Assembly (NCBI GenBank): GCA_028015205.1
Contig: CM051517.1
Coordinates: 12,882,501 to 12,946,500 of the forward strand
Reading direction: 5' to 3'
From: Mytilisepta virgata
Lineage: Eukaryota > Mollusca > Bivalvia > Mytilida > Mytilidae
DNA length: 64,000 nt
The translations under genes and the position numbers were made by a program. Shown here one piece after another: positions 46,850 to 57,565 of the stretch (position 1 is its first letter; each line of letters opens with the position of its first letter). Below the pieces are notes generated by a model. That model had not been told where the DNA came from, searched no databases, and worked only from the letters and a program-made list of their open reading frames with translations.

Positions 46850-47330
46850 AACTATCGGCAAAAGAATTCCGAAAAATAAGACACTGGGGAAAGTCATCAT
46901 TCAAAGACAAAGCAAACTAACGAGAACGTAACATATCAAACATATATCACAAAGATATAAACAAGAGATGAAAAGACACATAGATGGCAAAATTAATTAT
47001 TTTTAAAATGAAAAGTTTGATAGCAAAATAACTAAAGCACTATCAAAGTAAACTCCAACAAAAAGCGATAGAGGGAGACATCATGTATCCAGGAAGGGTG
47101 AACATGTCCTGTTCAATGATAGGTCCCCGTCATTGTTAGTGAGTATCATCCGGTAAATGTCAAATCCAATGAAGTATCAGGAAGATGTAAAATGTAACTG
47201 AAGATCTTTAGAGTCTCAGTTGTAAGACAGAAACTCCGTAATTGATGACGAGCGTAATATTTCCTGAGTGATGATACTAAGAAGGAGTGGATATAATCCT
47301 GTCTTGGAAATTTAGCAGCGCCTTAAAGGG
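46850..47330 (-). mobile_element. Penelope-like element 3' end (degenerate)
   Basis: Minus-strand coding relics SSLRKYYARHQL (about 47245-47280) and a tail with GGTACCC-like 'AACAGGACATGTTCACCCTT' and 'TGGAGTTTACTTTGATAGTG' parallel 27190-27840. The tail continues to about 46850 with CTTTGTCTTTGAATGATGAC and GCCGATAGTT. It lies about 400 bp before GPCR copy 3, opposite in strand. Confidence 0.7.
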
Positions 47331-47729
47331 GATTGTCAACTATGCGTGTGGGATAATTGTTTCATCAGACATTCAGTATTCTAGATTTAGTTCTATGTAC
47401 TAGATTACTGCGTCATCACGCAATTATTAAACCAAACACCCTAGGTTAAATATCAAAGAAAGTATTTTAGAACATTTGCATTGCGACAACAATAAAAATC
47501 CGGCTATTTCTATGTTCGTTTTACGGTCGGTAAACAGGATATAAAGGTAATTATTCTGTTTTCAATAATTATTTTATATGATTTAATTCCAAAAATGCAT
47601 TTAAAATAATGTAATGGTTTATACATTATTCCCATTAACACAAGTATTGCATCCAATCAAATATCTTGACTTGACCCCATAAGTTTTAGTTACAGCTATA
47701 CCACATCGAAAAATTTCAAGTCCGTTAAC

Positions 47730-48734
47730 ATGAATACAAGTGAACCACTAGATGAACTTATTTTTGATGATTACACTGTTTACAAAGAATACACTGCGGG
47801 AACAAAGTTATGGCAGTATATACCACCAGTGCTTTTAGTGTTCGGAACTACTGGTAACATATTATCAATCATTGTACTTCGTCGCAAGCACATACGGAAG
47901 TCAGTTTGTACCATATATTTTGTTGCGCTGGCCATCTCTGATCTCCTTGTCCTGTACACGGGACTTCTTAGGCAATGGATCTATATCATCTTTGATATTG
48001 ACATTCGTCATATTTCAACAGCATTTTGTAAAGTGCATACTTTGGTTTTATATTTCTCACTGGACTTTTCAGCATGGATTCAAGTAGCTGTTACTGTTGA
48101 ACGACTTTTAGTAGTTTGGTTTCCTCATTCAACAAAATATAGATGCTCTAGGCATGCTGCTGGTGCAAGTCTTGCAGTAATGGTGTTTTGTTTGTTAGCT
48201 GTTAACAGTCATATTCTGTATGGTTTTGGAGATACTGTAGAATATCTAAACGGAACAAAGACTGTTGAAAAATGTACATACACAACTAAGGTCTACAAAA
48301 CATTCTTCACATCAACATGGCCATGGATCTACCTTATTGTCTTTTTCCTTATTCCGTTTTGTTTTTTGTTTCTTGGAAACGTATTGATAATTATAAAGCT
48401 CGTTCTACACAAACGTGCAGTTCACCGTCACATAGCTCCAGCTTCAACCACGTCCAGCGTCGCACAGCCGTCAAAGCTTGCGTCTATGAGTTTAACTCTT
48501 TTCACATTGAATACTGTATTCTTAGTATGTAATATTCCTATAAGTATATATCTGATTAAATTGGAAAACTGGAGAGAAACTCTGAGAGGAAGAGACTATG
48601 CTGTCTTAGAAATGATGTGGGCTATAGTTAATATTCTGATGTATTTGAACAATGCAATTACATTTATACTGTATATGCTGAGTGGGACTAAATTTAGAAG
48701 AGAATTTACCGGTATGTTTCGTTGCAAAAAGTAA
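47730..48734 (+). CDS. Rhodopsin-class GPCR, orphan (FMRFamide-receptor/GPR139-like), copy 3
   Basis: An intronless 334-residue receptor. Landmarks: N43 (GTTGNIL), D71 (AISDLLVLYTGLL), C100 and C182 (TM3-ECL2 disulfide) and P209 (TM5). ERL (124-126) replaces DRY and CNIP (267-270) replaces CWxP. The TM7 motif is TFILY (311-315): the conserved Asn 7.49, kept in copies 1 and 2, is Thr here. The HRHIAPAST stretch in ICL3, and GRDYAVLEMMW before TM7, mark it as a sister of copy 2. The C-tail is very short, ending RCKK, a possible palmitoylation or membrane-anchor cysteine. Sequons at N2 and N174 (NGT). A TATAAA at 47540 is 190 bp upstream, far for a simple promoter. Receptor identity is secure; ligand and coupling are unknown. 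Confidence 0.93.
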   Translation: MNTSEPLDELIFDDYTVYKEYTAGTKLWQYIPPVLLVFGTTGNILSIIVLRRKHIRKSVCTIYFVALAISDLLVLYTGLLRQWIYIIFDIDIRHISTAFCKVHTLVLYFSLDFSAWIQVAVTVERLLVVWFPHSTKYRCSRHAAGASLAVMVFCLLAVNSHILYGFGDTVEYLNGTKTVEKCTYTTKVYKTFFTSTWPWIYLIVFFLIPFCFLFLGNVLIIIKLVLHKRAVHRHIAPASTTSSVAQPSKLASMSLTLFTLNTVFLVCNIPISIYLIKLENWRETLRGRDYAVLEMMWAIVNILMYLNNAITFILYMLSGTKFRREFTGMFRCKK

Positions 48735-48914
48735 AAAGCTGATATTGGTGCTTTTAATTACTCGAAAATTTTAGTATAAAAAGAATCAAACGAACTGAAA
48801 TTATAACATTACACTGTTCTAACTACAAGCTTGTATCGAGAAAAAATGCTTTATAATCGATTATTGAAGGGTAGATATTTTGTGAAGGAAGTTTAATGTA
48901 GTTTGGTTAACATA

Positions 48915-48920
48915 AATAAA
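48915..48920 (+). terminator. Polyadenylation signal of GPCR copy 3
   Basis: AATAAA in AACATAAATAAAGACATTTC, 180 bp after the stop; a second AATAAA follows near 49063. Confidence 0.5.
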
Positions 48921-51900
48921 GACATTTCGAGTAAATGAAGTACCACATCACCTGTACATAATCTTAGTTGATAGTATTTGCGAGCAAAATGTAGTTCAAT
49001 TTCAAGACCTACATAAAAGCGATTTCTACAAATATTGTAAAGTTCTGATGCTCATTGTTGTCAAATAAAGATAATTATATATGAATATAGTATATAACCC
49101 CATCAAGATTATTTATATGTTTGTAGATGTTTTTTCCACATTTTATTTTTTTTCACCTTTAAACTAAATCCACCAGTTTTTGGTCATAGTATTATCATAC
49201 GTAAGGATTGCTGGTATCCAGAAATAAAAATTTCTTTGAATGAAACAGCGTTAGATTGAATTCTCCCTATATATGTTTGTAGTTTTCTCTTGATGTATAA
49301 TCTCACATTTTCTATTATATTAATACATATTTGGGCATGCTAGCTCATTCCATTTTGCATTGACAGTGGCACGATAAACTGGCCTTATCGTCTTAAATGA
49401 AATATTCCCTCTGCTGACTGGCCACATATTCTTTTCATTTATTTCTTGATATCTTTCCGTCAGCAGCTGTCAATACTCCGACACCTTGTCGACATAATCA
49501 TGACCTCGAAAACTGACGTGTTGTGAATTTTGCAAATGCATAAGGTTATGGACACCACCCCTCGTGTCTTTCTCCAAACTTGATCTAATCATGATTTAAC
49601 TCTCATCCGAAAAAAATATATTTCGAGACGTAATGACGAGATTGGCGTTTATTATCACTGGATGTTTGTATGCAATTACAAGTAGAGATCTCGCTCAAAC
49701 CGAAATTAAACACATAATTTCAATGTTATACAATGTATTTTTCCACCAGTCAAGTTCTTATTGTTATTTTCAATAAACATTTTCGAAATGCTAAAATTAC
49801 AATACAATTATTAAAATTAAAAGTTTAAGAGTTGTTGTCGCTTGGAAAAAAATGACAGAATTATGCTATAATGATTTTGTATATTTACTATGCTATGGAA
49901 TTCCTTGTTAGATTTTGAATTTTCTTATTTTTAATATTATATAATAAATATAACACACAGAAGCATTCAAAGGGGACTAACTGTAATGTTAAATAGAATG
50001 CAAAATAAAAACACTTATAATTTCAAATTATTCTATTGGTAGTTTTTTAAAGACCTTTATGTTGATTACAATTGTTCATAAACTCTGAAAGAATTTAAAG
50101 AAAAAGATCCACGACAAGAGCATTGGCATCTGTAAATATTTCAGAACAAACATTTCCCTTCATGTTTCATATGGCAAAATGCTGGGTACATTATTCATGG
50201 CATTTGCATCACGTGACTTCAGCCCTTTTAAGCAAATTACCTCCCTTAGTTGTAGATCGAAAATGATAAAATTGTTTGAATTACGGATAATCGAGTCTTT
50301 TTCCGTCTCGGCTCTTAAACTAATGTGTCTATGAAAACTTCCTTTGGCGGATATTTACAAATTGTTTGTTTAATTCTGAGGGGAAAGGCTTCATATTTGA
50401 AGGATTACGCTATGGGAGACTTGAAAGTATCATGTTTTAAAAACATTTTGGCCGAAAAGTTATGAAAGCAGGTGAGATAAAAATTATTTCTTCATTAAAT
50501 TCATCCTCCAAAGTTGTTCTCTATATGCGGACAATTTATGTATGATCTCGCCTTGTATCTGTATCTGTAGTTTGAATTTGCATTTTTAACTAATTTTTGT
50601 TAATTCATATAGCAGTTATACTACGGTTACGCTTCAGTTTTTTAAACTGAATTGGCCGAAAGTTTTCAATGCTGACAATGTTTATTTGCACACGAAAGGA
50701 AAGCTAATATTGTGTAGAATGTACCTATATGCGGACAAATTGCTTATGAGTTATAAGAATTTGAATATTTGCATTTTTATTTTTTGGGGCAAGTTTAATG
50801 CTTTGTAATGAATGTCGTCAGAGAAATCCAAAATGGCCGCTATGCAAATTACCAAAGTACCCGCAATTTTGCCATATGTGAAAGAAACAACTGGCCTTCT
50901 ACGTGTGATCTAAAACTTAATAAAAAAATTATTTGTGTAGGTAATTTAACTATTGTGGGGTTTGTAAATGCTCTGGACCATGTATACAGGTCGTCGACCT
51001 CCCACTGAGATATAAAAAATAAAAACAAATGACAAGGGAAATCACTTATGATACTTTGACAGCGAATATTGTAAATAAAGCACAAAAAATGGATAACACA
51101 ATAAGTATTCATACTTTTTAGACAACATATACCCCTTTGAAAAAAATTTAAGAAAATGTTGCAAAACGTGTCCGGATCGAACAAGCATAAATTTGACATA
51201 CCTCGTAGAATACCGTTATAATCTTATAAACTAATGTAACATTTAAAATCATAGTTTTACTACGGATAAAACAATACTTGTTGTGGTTTAAGTTCACCGC
51301 TTAAACCACATAAAAAATGCCACAATGCAACGAACTTTAATATTACTTAGTAATTTCCAGCCAAATTGCCGCTTAACTGTCAAAATATAATTTTAAGATT
51401 ACACACGACGAGAGAAAAAATGTTTATGCTTCAAATACTATATGTTCAAATATTATTATGATTGATGATTAAAATTTGAGGTCCAGCAAAGGGGAATTCA
51501 ATTAAATAAAAAATCAAATGAAAGGGGAATATATATCAATTCCTTGCTGACAACTGAAAATGAACAACTGTGATACTTTGTTAGTCAATACTGTTCACTA
51601 GGCAAGATTCCTAATAATGACCAAAGAATTACCCAGTATTTCGATATCTGCACTAATTGACCTTTCGTCGATTTTTTCTCCATCTTTTGTTTATTTGTTG
51701 ATTCTGATTATTCATCATCATTTTTTGTTTAAACTAGTTGTATAATTTCATGTAGACATGACAACTTACTTCCAGAAACAAGATTTGGACACCATAATGC
51801 CATGTCTCAAATCTGACACCACACTTTTACGCAACAAAAACCACAGTTTTCATAACAGTATATAAAGTATTGTAATATGAGCTTATAATCACAAAAGTGG

Positions 51901-52500
51901 AATTCTGCCATAACTGTGAGTATAAAAATTTTATGTAAACAAAGAGGCATTTAGTATAGTAATCCCAAACTTTGACTAAAATATTATTCACTAATATTTA
52001 CTTGGCATGAGGATTTTTTCGTGCTTTACAAAATTGTTGATTATGGCGTTTCAGAAATATACAATAATAGATACATGTATGAATACTTTATATCTTTACT
52101 CAGGTGATGATGTTATTTCATATAGATATTATATTTAATTCATGTCCATTTGTGTTATTATTTTTTTTGCCTTTGTCCATGAATAAGGGGAGGGTTTAGA
52201 TCCAAGAAAACTATTTTAATTTAACCTCATAATATTTGCACCTGTCCCAACGGTCTTTAGCATCTTTTGTCTCTATATTCTGTAGTTTCTCAACACATTT
52301 GATAATAAGATGTGTCCATAGATTTGTACATTTTCTTGTTTTTGGGGATTATTTAGGGCTCACCACAAGGTGTGATTTGTTTTGGTCAATTCAGTCTGGA
52401 GATGTTATCGTGTCTCCTAGCCATTTACCTAATATTTCCTATCTTTTTTTAGTATACAATGAACACACTTCTTGTGAAGACGGGGTGCAAGAGTGCAAAC
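48921..52500. other. Gene-free AT-rich stretch
   Basis: No supported gene. It includes a two-copy degenerate repeat at about 50440-50790, with CTATATGCGGACAA at 50521 and 50725 and TTGGCCGAAA(A)GTT at about 50447 and 50642. A perfect 11-bp hairpin TGTGGTTTAAG/CTTAAACCACA lies at 51282-51310. The frame 52236-52577 runs over a TATA box and is not believed. Confidence 0.55.
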
Positions 52501-52509
52501 GTTCCCGTC

Positions 52510-52517
52510 TATATAAG
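52510..52517 (+). promoter_or_regulatory. Candidate TATA box of the glycine-rich gene
   Basis: CCCGTCTATATAAGGCAACG sits 229 bp before the start codon. If used, transcription starts near 52540. Either the leader is about 200 nt unspliced, or it contains an upstream intron ending at the TTATTATTATTTGCAG acceptor (52735), only 3 nt before the ATG. Confidence 0.5.
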
Positions 52518-52738
52518 GCAACGGCCTTATTTATTATGCAAAAGTTAAAACCTAGCATTACTCATTATCCAACCTAGAAAGACAAAACAAAAGACCGGTT
52601 CTAATAATATGAATTTATTCTGAATATATATGTTCTCATTTTCTCCTAAAATTTGAAAAGTCTTCAAATAATACCCCGTTCTTCACGTTCCTCACAACAA
52701 AATGTTGTATAATTAATTATTATTATTATTTGCAGAAG

Positions 52739-54900
52739 ATGAAGCAGCTATTTATCCTCCTAGCTTTAGTTTTAACAGCAGTAAGAGGTGCGTGGTGGGG
52801 TAAGTTACTGTAATAATGTATGTTTCGCGTTGATAAGGAAGTCTGTTTCTGTTTTTATCAATATATTTTTTTCTGTGATGTAGTTCACAAACTATTGTTT
52901 TCTTATTATTCCACTAAAAGGAAGTACAGCTGTAATTCAGGCCATAATTTAATAAATTCCTACATTCTCGTCCCCGCTCGTCCATACTCTTACCCCCCCC
53001 CCCCCCCTCCCCCCTTCCCCCGCCCCGATTTTTTAAATTTTTTAAAATACCAATTTGTGAAAAAAAACATCGTACTAAAATCTGGATATTCACGCCCTGC
53101 CCTGACAACGTTTCTTAGACAACTTCCGTTTAAAAACTAGCATGGTTTTTGGCGTTTAGCTAATCATCTTCTATCTCAATTAGCATGTTGCCAATTTCTA
53201 GTCATACAATTTATGAGATTATCTGTTTTATTTTGATTTTTGGTTTTAGATTGTTGACAAGAAGTCAAATAAAACATGCAAAGTTGAATTACATCATTAT
53301 TGAATCTTTGACTAGTCTAGTTTAGCTACATTCCTGTTAAGAAAACAAATTGAAAAAATAAAAATAAAATTCGCCTTCCCTCGGTCCCTAAATAATAAAA
53401 AAAAGTTGGATGAGAATCTAGGATTTTTTTTAATTATGGCCTAAGAAACTTAATTTATTTTTAAAATCAGCGAAATTTGATTGATGTATTATTTGATACC
53501 GTGACTTTTCAATGAAGTGGACAAATATAGTGTAACAAATATTAATGTATGTGTAGCTTAAATTTTAATAGAATAACGTAATATCTCCACAACTGAAAAC
53601 GTTGCTATAAAAATAAAAATCTTTTCAAATATCCGGTATATAACAGAAGCTTCTTTTCTCTGTTAGGAAGAAGATATGGATATAGGCGTGGTGGAATAGG
53701 TATATATGGTGGATTCGGCGGGGGTGGATTAGGAGGCGGTGGTGGATTAGGAGGATATGGTGGATACGGCGGTGGCGGATTAGGAGGATATGGTGGATAC
53801 GGTGGTGGTGGATTAGGAGGATATGGTGGATACGGTGGTGGTGGATTAGGAGGATATGGCGGATACAGTGGTGGTGGATTAGGAGGATATGGTGGATACG
53901 GTGATGGTGGATTAGGAGGATATGGTGGTTATGGTGGATATGGAGGATATGGTGGTGGATTAGGAGGATCTGGCGGTGGATTAGGAGGTTATGGTGGATA
54001 TGGAGGATATGGTGGTGGATTAGGAGGATCTGGCGGTGGATTAGGAGGATATGGCGGTTATGGTGGATATGGAGGATATGGTGGTGGATTAGGAGGATCT
54101 GGCGGTGGATTAGGAGGATATGGCGGTTATGGTGGATATGGAGGTTATGGTGGTCATAGAGGAGGCGGTTACAGACGAAAGAAATGTAAGTAACTGAAAA
54201 GGTTTGCTTTTGTTATAACATATTTTTTATAGAATAATTTTAACTGTTTTATATTTTTTTCCTCATCGATTTTGAAGTGAAACGTTCGATGGCAGATGTC
54301 TCCAATAATGGGTGTTACTATTTCATTTTTTTGCTATAGGTTTTTTGTTGATATTCACAATATAGTGTATTTTTGTCTATACGGAATATTAAACTGCTTT
54401 TCATCCACAGTGATATAATGCTTAAAGACCCAGATCTATAGCTGAGGTATAAAACACCGATGAGAGTGCAATAAAGCCCTTCCACATCCTCAAATCTAGT
54501 AGACTAAATTTTTTTCAGAGTTAAATTATCCTTATTCTAGCATTTGGATCTATTCTTGGTTTATTAGTGCAGTGTTAAATCTTGTTTCATAAGTAAAGTA
54601 TGCTGGTACTCTGAGTTTTTAAAACTCTTTGAACACGCCCATGGGCCCATATACAATTGGAAGGGCCTAATTAAAACTACAACAAAACAATATGTTTACA
54701 GAAGAGAACTATAAATTTATTTTAATAATTCTCTTAAATATATCATGCTCTTTTACAAATGTATATTAGCTTATTTATTTAAATCATTCAGTTGTTCTGT
54801 AGAAGGATGAATGAACTTTTAAATTTTAAAGGATGAATTCAAAACTACTAATGATAAATTTTGCAAATTTTTATGTTATTTTATTTCAGTTGTATACTAA
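52739..54900 (+). CDS. Shematrin-like glycine-rich secreted protein (shell-matrix candidate)
   Basis: Exon 1 (52739-52799) encodes a signal peptide, MKQLFILLALVLTAVRG, then AWW. The donor GTAAGT is at 52800, leaving one base. Exon 2 (53667-54185) follows a pyrimidine-rich acceptor and continues in phase: RRYGYRRGGIGIYGG, then about 150 residues of Gly with Tyr and Leu. First come five 11-residue (33-bp) units of the type GGLGGYGGYGG, then three units of 20-23 residues with GGSGGGLGGYGGYGGYGG. It ends HRGGGYRRKK at a second GTAAGT donor. Two acceptors fit: 54411 gives the tail LI-stop, and 54890 gives FVY-stop; total 195 or 196 residues. Arg/Lys-rich blocks flank the Gly core. Signal peptide, Gly-Tyr-Leu repeats and a basic RRKK near the end match shematrins, mantle-secreted proteins of the shell organic framework. 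A byssal or other extracellular glycine-rich protein is the alternative. There is no annotated domain to confirm the role. Confidence 0.82.
52993..53026 (+). repeat. C-rich tract in intron 1
   Basis: Runs of C of 15, 6 and 5 bases separated by T or TT, ending CGCCCC. The opposite strand is G-rich and could form a G-quadruplex; the plus strand an i-motif. It lies about 200 bp into the 867-bp first intron of the glycine-rich gene. Confidence 0.85.
53720..54150 (+). repeat. Coding repeats of the glycine-rich gene
   Basis: DNA units of 33 bp (GGTGGATTAGGAGGATATGG...) in five near-identical copies, followed by 60-69-bp units carrying GGAGGATCTGGCGGTGGATT. The third-base pattern is preserved between units (TTA for Leu throughout), showing recent expansion by unequal exchange. 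Copy number is probably polymorphic. Confidence 0.9.
54411..54490 (+). other. Candidate terminal exon A of the glycine-rich gene
   Basis: Acceptor AAACTGCTTTTCATCCACAG ends at 54410. Joined in phase, the exon adds Leu-Ile-stop (TAA at 54416-54418). AATAAA at about 54470 (GTGCAATAAAGCCC) could end the transcript. Confidence 0.55.
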
Positions 54901-55000
54901 TTATAATTGGTTCCTGATACAGTGAAGTCCATATGCACGTGTACAGTTTATTTATGCAATACTTTTTTTTTATGAATAAAGAGCATTCAGTAAAAACGTG
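54890..55000 (+). other. Candidate terminal exon B of the glycine-rich gene
   Basis: Acceptor TTATGTTATTTTATTTCAG ends at 54889. Joined in phase it adds Phe-Val-Tyr-stop (TAA at 54898-54900). AATAAA at about 54976 (TATGAATAAAGAGC) would give a roughly 110-nt exon. The tyrosine end after RRKK resembles known shematrin C-termini, so this exon is slightly favoured. Confidence 0.6.
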
Positions 55001-55014
55001 TTCTTGAGTATTAA

Positions 55015-55041
55015 AACACACACACACACACACACACACAC
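55015..55041. repeat. (AC)n microsatellite
   Basis: About 13 AC units, uninterrupted, just downstream of the glycine-rich gene. Confidence 0.95.
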
Positions 55042-55424
55042 TAATATGAACATATCTTGTACAATTTCGTCTGTTGTTTTTATGTAATAGTGTTTTGTTA
55101 TACCAAACTTATTGAATTAAGTACACATTGGAACTAATTTTTCTTTTTTGTCAACCTTTGTTTAGCACCTGACATACGATTTAAGAGAAGGGTTCAGTAT
55201 TCAAAAAGTTAAAATGTATCGAATGTTGTTTTAGTTTGGATTTTGAGGTTACTTTTGTTGAAATTTTGACACTATTGTTACCTGGCCATCTTCTGGTTAT
55301 GTTTTGACGCTATATGATACAAAATTTATAGTGGGTGTTGTTTGGTCCTCGTGGACGTATTGAATTTTTTCCGTGTTCAACCCTATTAGATTTTGTATGA
55401 TTGAAGTTAGCCAGTTTTCTTATA

Positions 55425-55515
55425 AATATCTGCAAAAGAATGCCAAAGAGACAAGACTGTGGGAAAAGTCCGTAAAATCAAAACCTAAATACAAGACAAG
55501 CTCAAGAGAAAAATA
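55425..55515. repeat. Fragment of a Penelope-like tail
   Basis: GAATGCCAAAGAGACAAGAC, GTGGGAAAAGTCCGTAAAAT and a following ACAAGACAAGCTCAAGAG correspond to motifs at 27370-27440 and 46855-46930. Only about 90 bp is left. Confidence 0.55.
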
Positions 55516-56139
55516 GAATTTCAAAGCAGTAGAAAAAATATAACAACCACTCATTTATTAGCTTTTGACGGTAATTCAATCATCCTAAAATAATTCTGAT
55601 TGATCCGATTGCCAGGACATAAATTTGGGGTTTGTAAGGATAAGTTGAACTAAAGTTGAATTGTACAGTAGTATATCAATTCTAAGCAAAGAAAATTTGA
55701 AATCTGTCGCACAAATTAATTTAATAAATCAAAGCTAACATATTTCAATTGATATTTCAATGTAAAACTCTGTCGACAATCAGTAAAAGTAACTAATAGA
55801 CTTCACTTCGTTTAAGTAACGGTTTATATGATTGCTTTATAAATAGGAAGCATCAAAGTAACAGAACGTTAGTTTAAAGGATTTATCAGATTGCATTTAT
55901 AACCCTTAACATAGAACTAAATACCTATGTACAAATGTAGGTCAAGTTGACATACATGTTTTATTGCAGGATCTTATTACTCAAACAGTATACACCAATA
56001 AAATGTCATTCCTCAATCATAAATGTAAAGTGTTTTTTTGCATTTGTACATTTATTTACGGAATAAACTTTTCAAAGAGATCCCTTATTTCTTCTATTAT
56101 TAGTATTTTTCATCAACTTGATTGGCTTTGATAAATTTC

Positions 56140-56900
56140 GTCATGAGGTGCTTTCTCAGGATCTATAAGGATATGTTAACTATATTACCTTTGCACATGA
56201 ATTAGAAGATGCACATGTCAGTCTACCAGGTGTCACTTCACCTTGATCTCATTTTCATGAGGGCCGCGGTGGCCGAGTGGTCTAGGTAGGTCGTCATGAC
56301 TACTAATTTTCACTAGCCTGTCAACACGGAGGTTGTTTGTTCGAATCTCACCTGTGGCAAGGTGTGTTCGACTCCGATCTAAATTGACAAGGATTGCCAA
56401 TTTTCCCACCGAAGGTCGGAGGTTCTCTCCGGGTACTCCGGCTTCCTCCACCAATAAAAACTGACCACCGCTAAATGGCTGCTAATCCCAACTAAACAAA
56501 CAAACATTTTCATGATTGTGTGACTTTCAAAACATTGATTTTAAATAACTATATACAGGGAAAGCTAAACAATATTTGGTTTGTAGATATATTAGAAGAT
56601 GTACATGTCTTACAGGTATCACGTGACCTTGACCTCAACTGCACGGTTGACTGACTTTGATAAATTTGTGTAAAATTTTCGTGATTATGTCCGTTTGTCG
56701 AAGGAAGGTGTACATGTCATTCTGGCAGGTGTTACTTGACTTTGACCTCATTTTCACGGTCCAGTGATTTGAGTCAATGTTATCTCAATAATTTGTATAT
56801 TCATTAGAACTGATCGGTCTGGCAGATTTCAGTTCGCCTTGACCTAATTTTCATGGTTCAGTGATAATACTGAACAAATCTGATGATTATGCACCAGTAA
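56140..56900. repeat. Degenerate tandem repeat with CTTGACCTCATTTTCA core
   Basis: Core blocks 'GTACATGTCAGTCT...CAGGTGTCACTTCACCTTGA' recur at about 56205, 56595, 56705 and 56810, each followed by CCTCA(T/A)TTTTCA(C/T)GG. A SINE sits in the first unit and stretches the first interval. Confidence 0.75.
56261..56504 (+). mobile_element. tRNA-derived SINE with central conserved domain
   Basis: 244 bp flanked by an exact 11-bp duplication CATTTTCATGA (56250-56260 and 56505-56515). The tRNA-Leu/Ser-like head has A box TGGCCGAGTGG (56270-56280) and B box TGTTCGAATCT (56338-56348). The body holds a GGAGGTTCTCTCCGGGTACT, CCGGCTTCCTCCACCAATAA block of the kind widely conserved between metazoan SINEs. 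The tail is (AAAC)n. Confidence 0.93.
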
Positions 56901-57249
56901 ACATATGTTACAAATATTGCTGAAAAGTTTAATTATTACATGGACATGAAAAGTCCAGGTCGATGATAAGGAAAGTATTGTTGAACAATTATCTTAAACA
57001 AATATTGGTGGAAGTACACAAAAGTTCCGGACAAAACCAAACGTTTCCCCTTTTTTGAAGTAAAGATATATAATTAAATCATAGACCGTCTCTAAACATA
57101 ATAAATAAATCATTTCACACATATTGGCAAAATCTTCAGAATAACAAAAGGATTATTTTTGCGCAGCGGGATACCTTTGCTTCTGGTTAAGCAATTTTTA
57201 CTTGTGTTATTTTGGGCCGGGTTTCAGGTAATGCAAATCCGGTTTATAG

Positions 57250-57565
57250 TGTAGTGAATATTGCACTTTCCTATTTTGTGTATAAACTCCTCCTACTGAT
57301 TTTAACCAAGATCCTGGAAACTTTGCATAATGTTTATTGACAAACTGAATATTTGCACGAAGGAGTATGATGTAATTTGAACATTTTTTCCATGTCATGA
57401 AACGTATTCATTCTCTATGGAGTGTAGCAAATCTATGTAACAAGCTCCTCTTACTGCTTTTAAACCAGATGTTTGAAACTTTTAAGAATTTTTTATGGAC
57501 TTATATTGTGTGCATGACGGAGTGTTATGCCATTTGAAGAATTTTTCCAGATTTTCCAAATTTTA
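57250..57565. repeat. Two-copy degenerate tandem repeat, ~158 bp
   Basis: AACTCCTCCTACTGATTTTA...GAAACTTT at 57284-57334 recurs as AGCTCCTCTTACTGCTTTTA...GAAACTTT at 57443-57492, each followed by a TGCACGAAGGAGT/TGCATGACGGAGT block. Confidence 0.75.

Noticed and set aside
52236..52577. 113-codon open frame before the glycine-rich gene
   Set aside because: It runs across the candidate TATA box and leader of that gene and shows no family features.
56261..56355. tRNA-Leu or tRNA-Ser gene
   Set aside because: It is the head of a 244-bp SINE with an 11-bp target duplication; the cloverleaf is imperfect.
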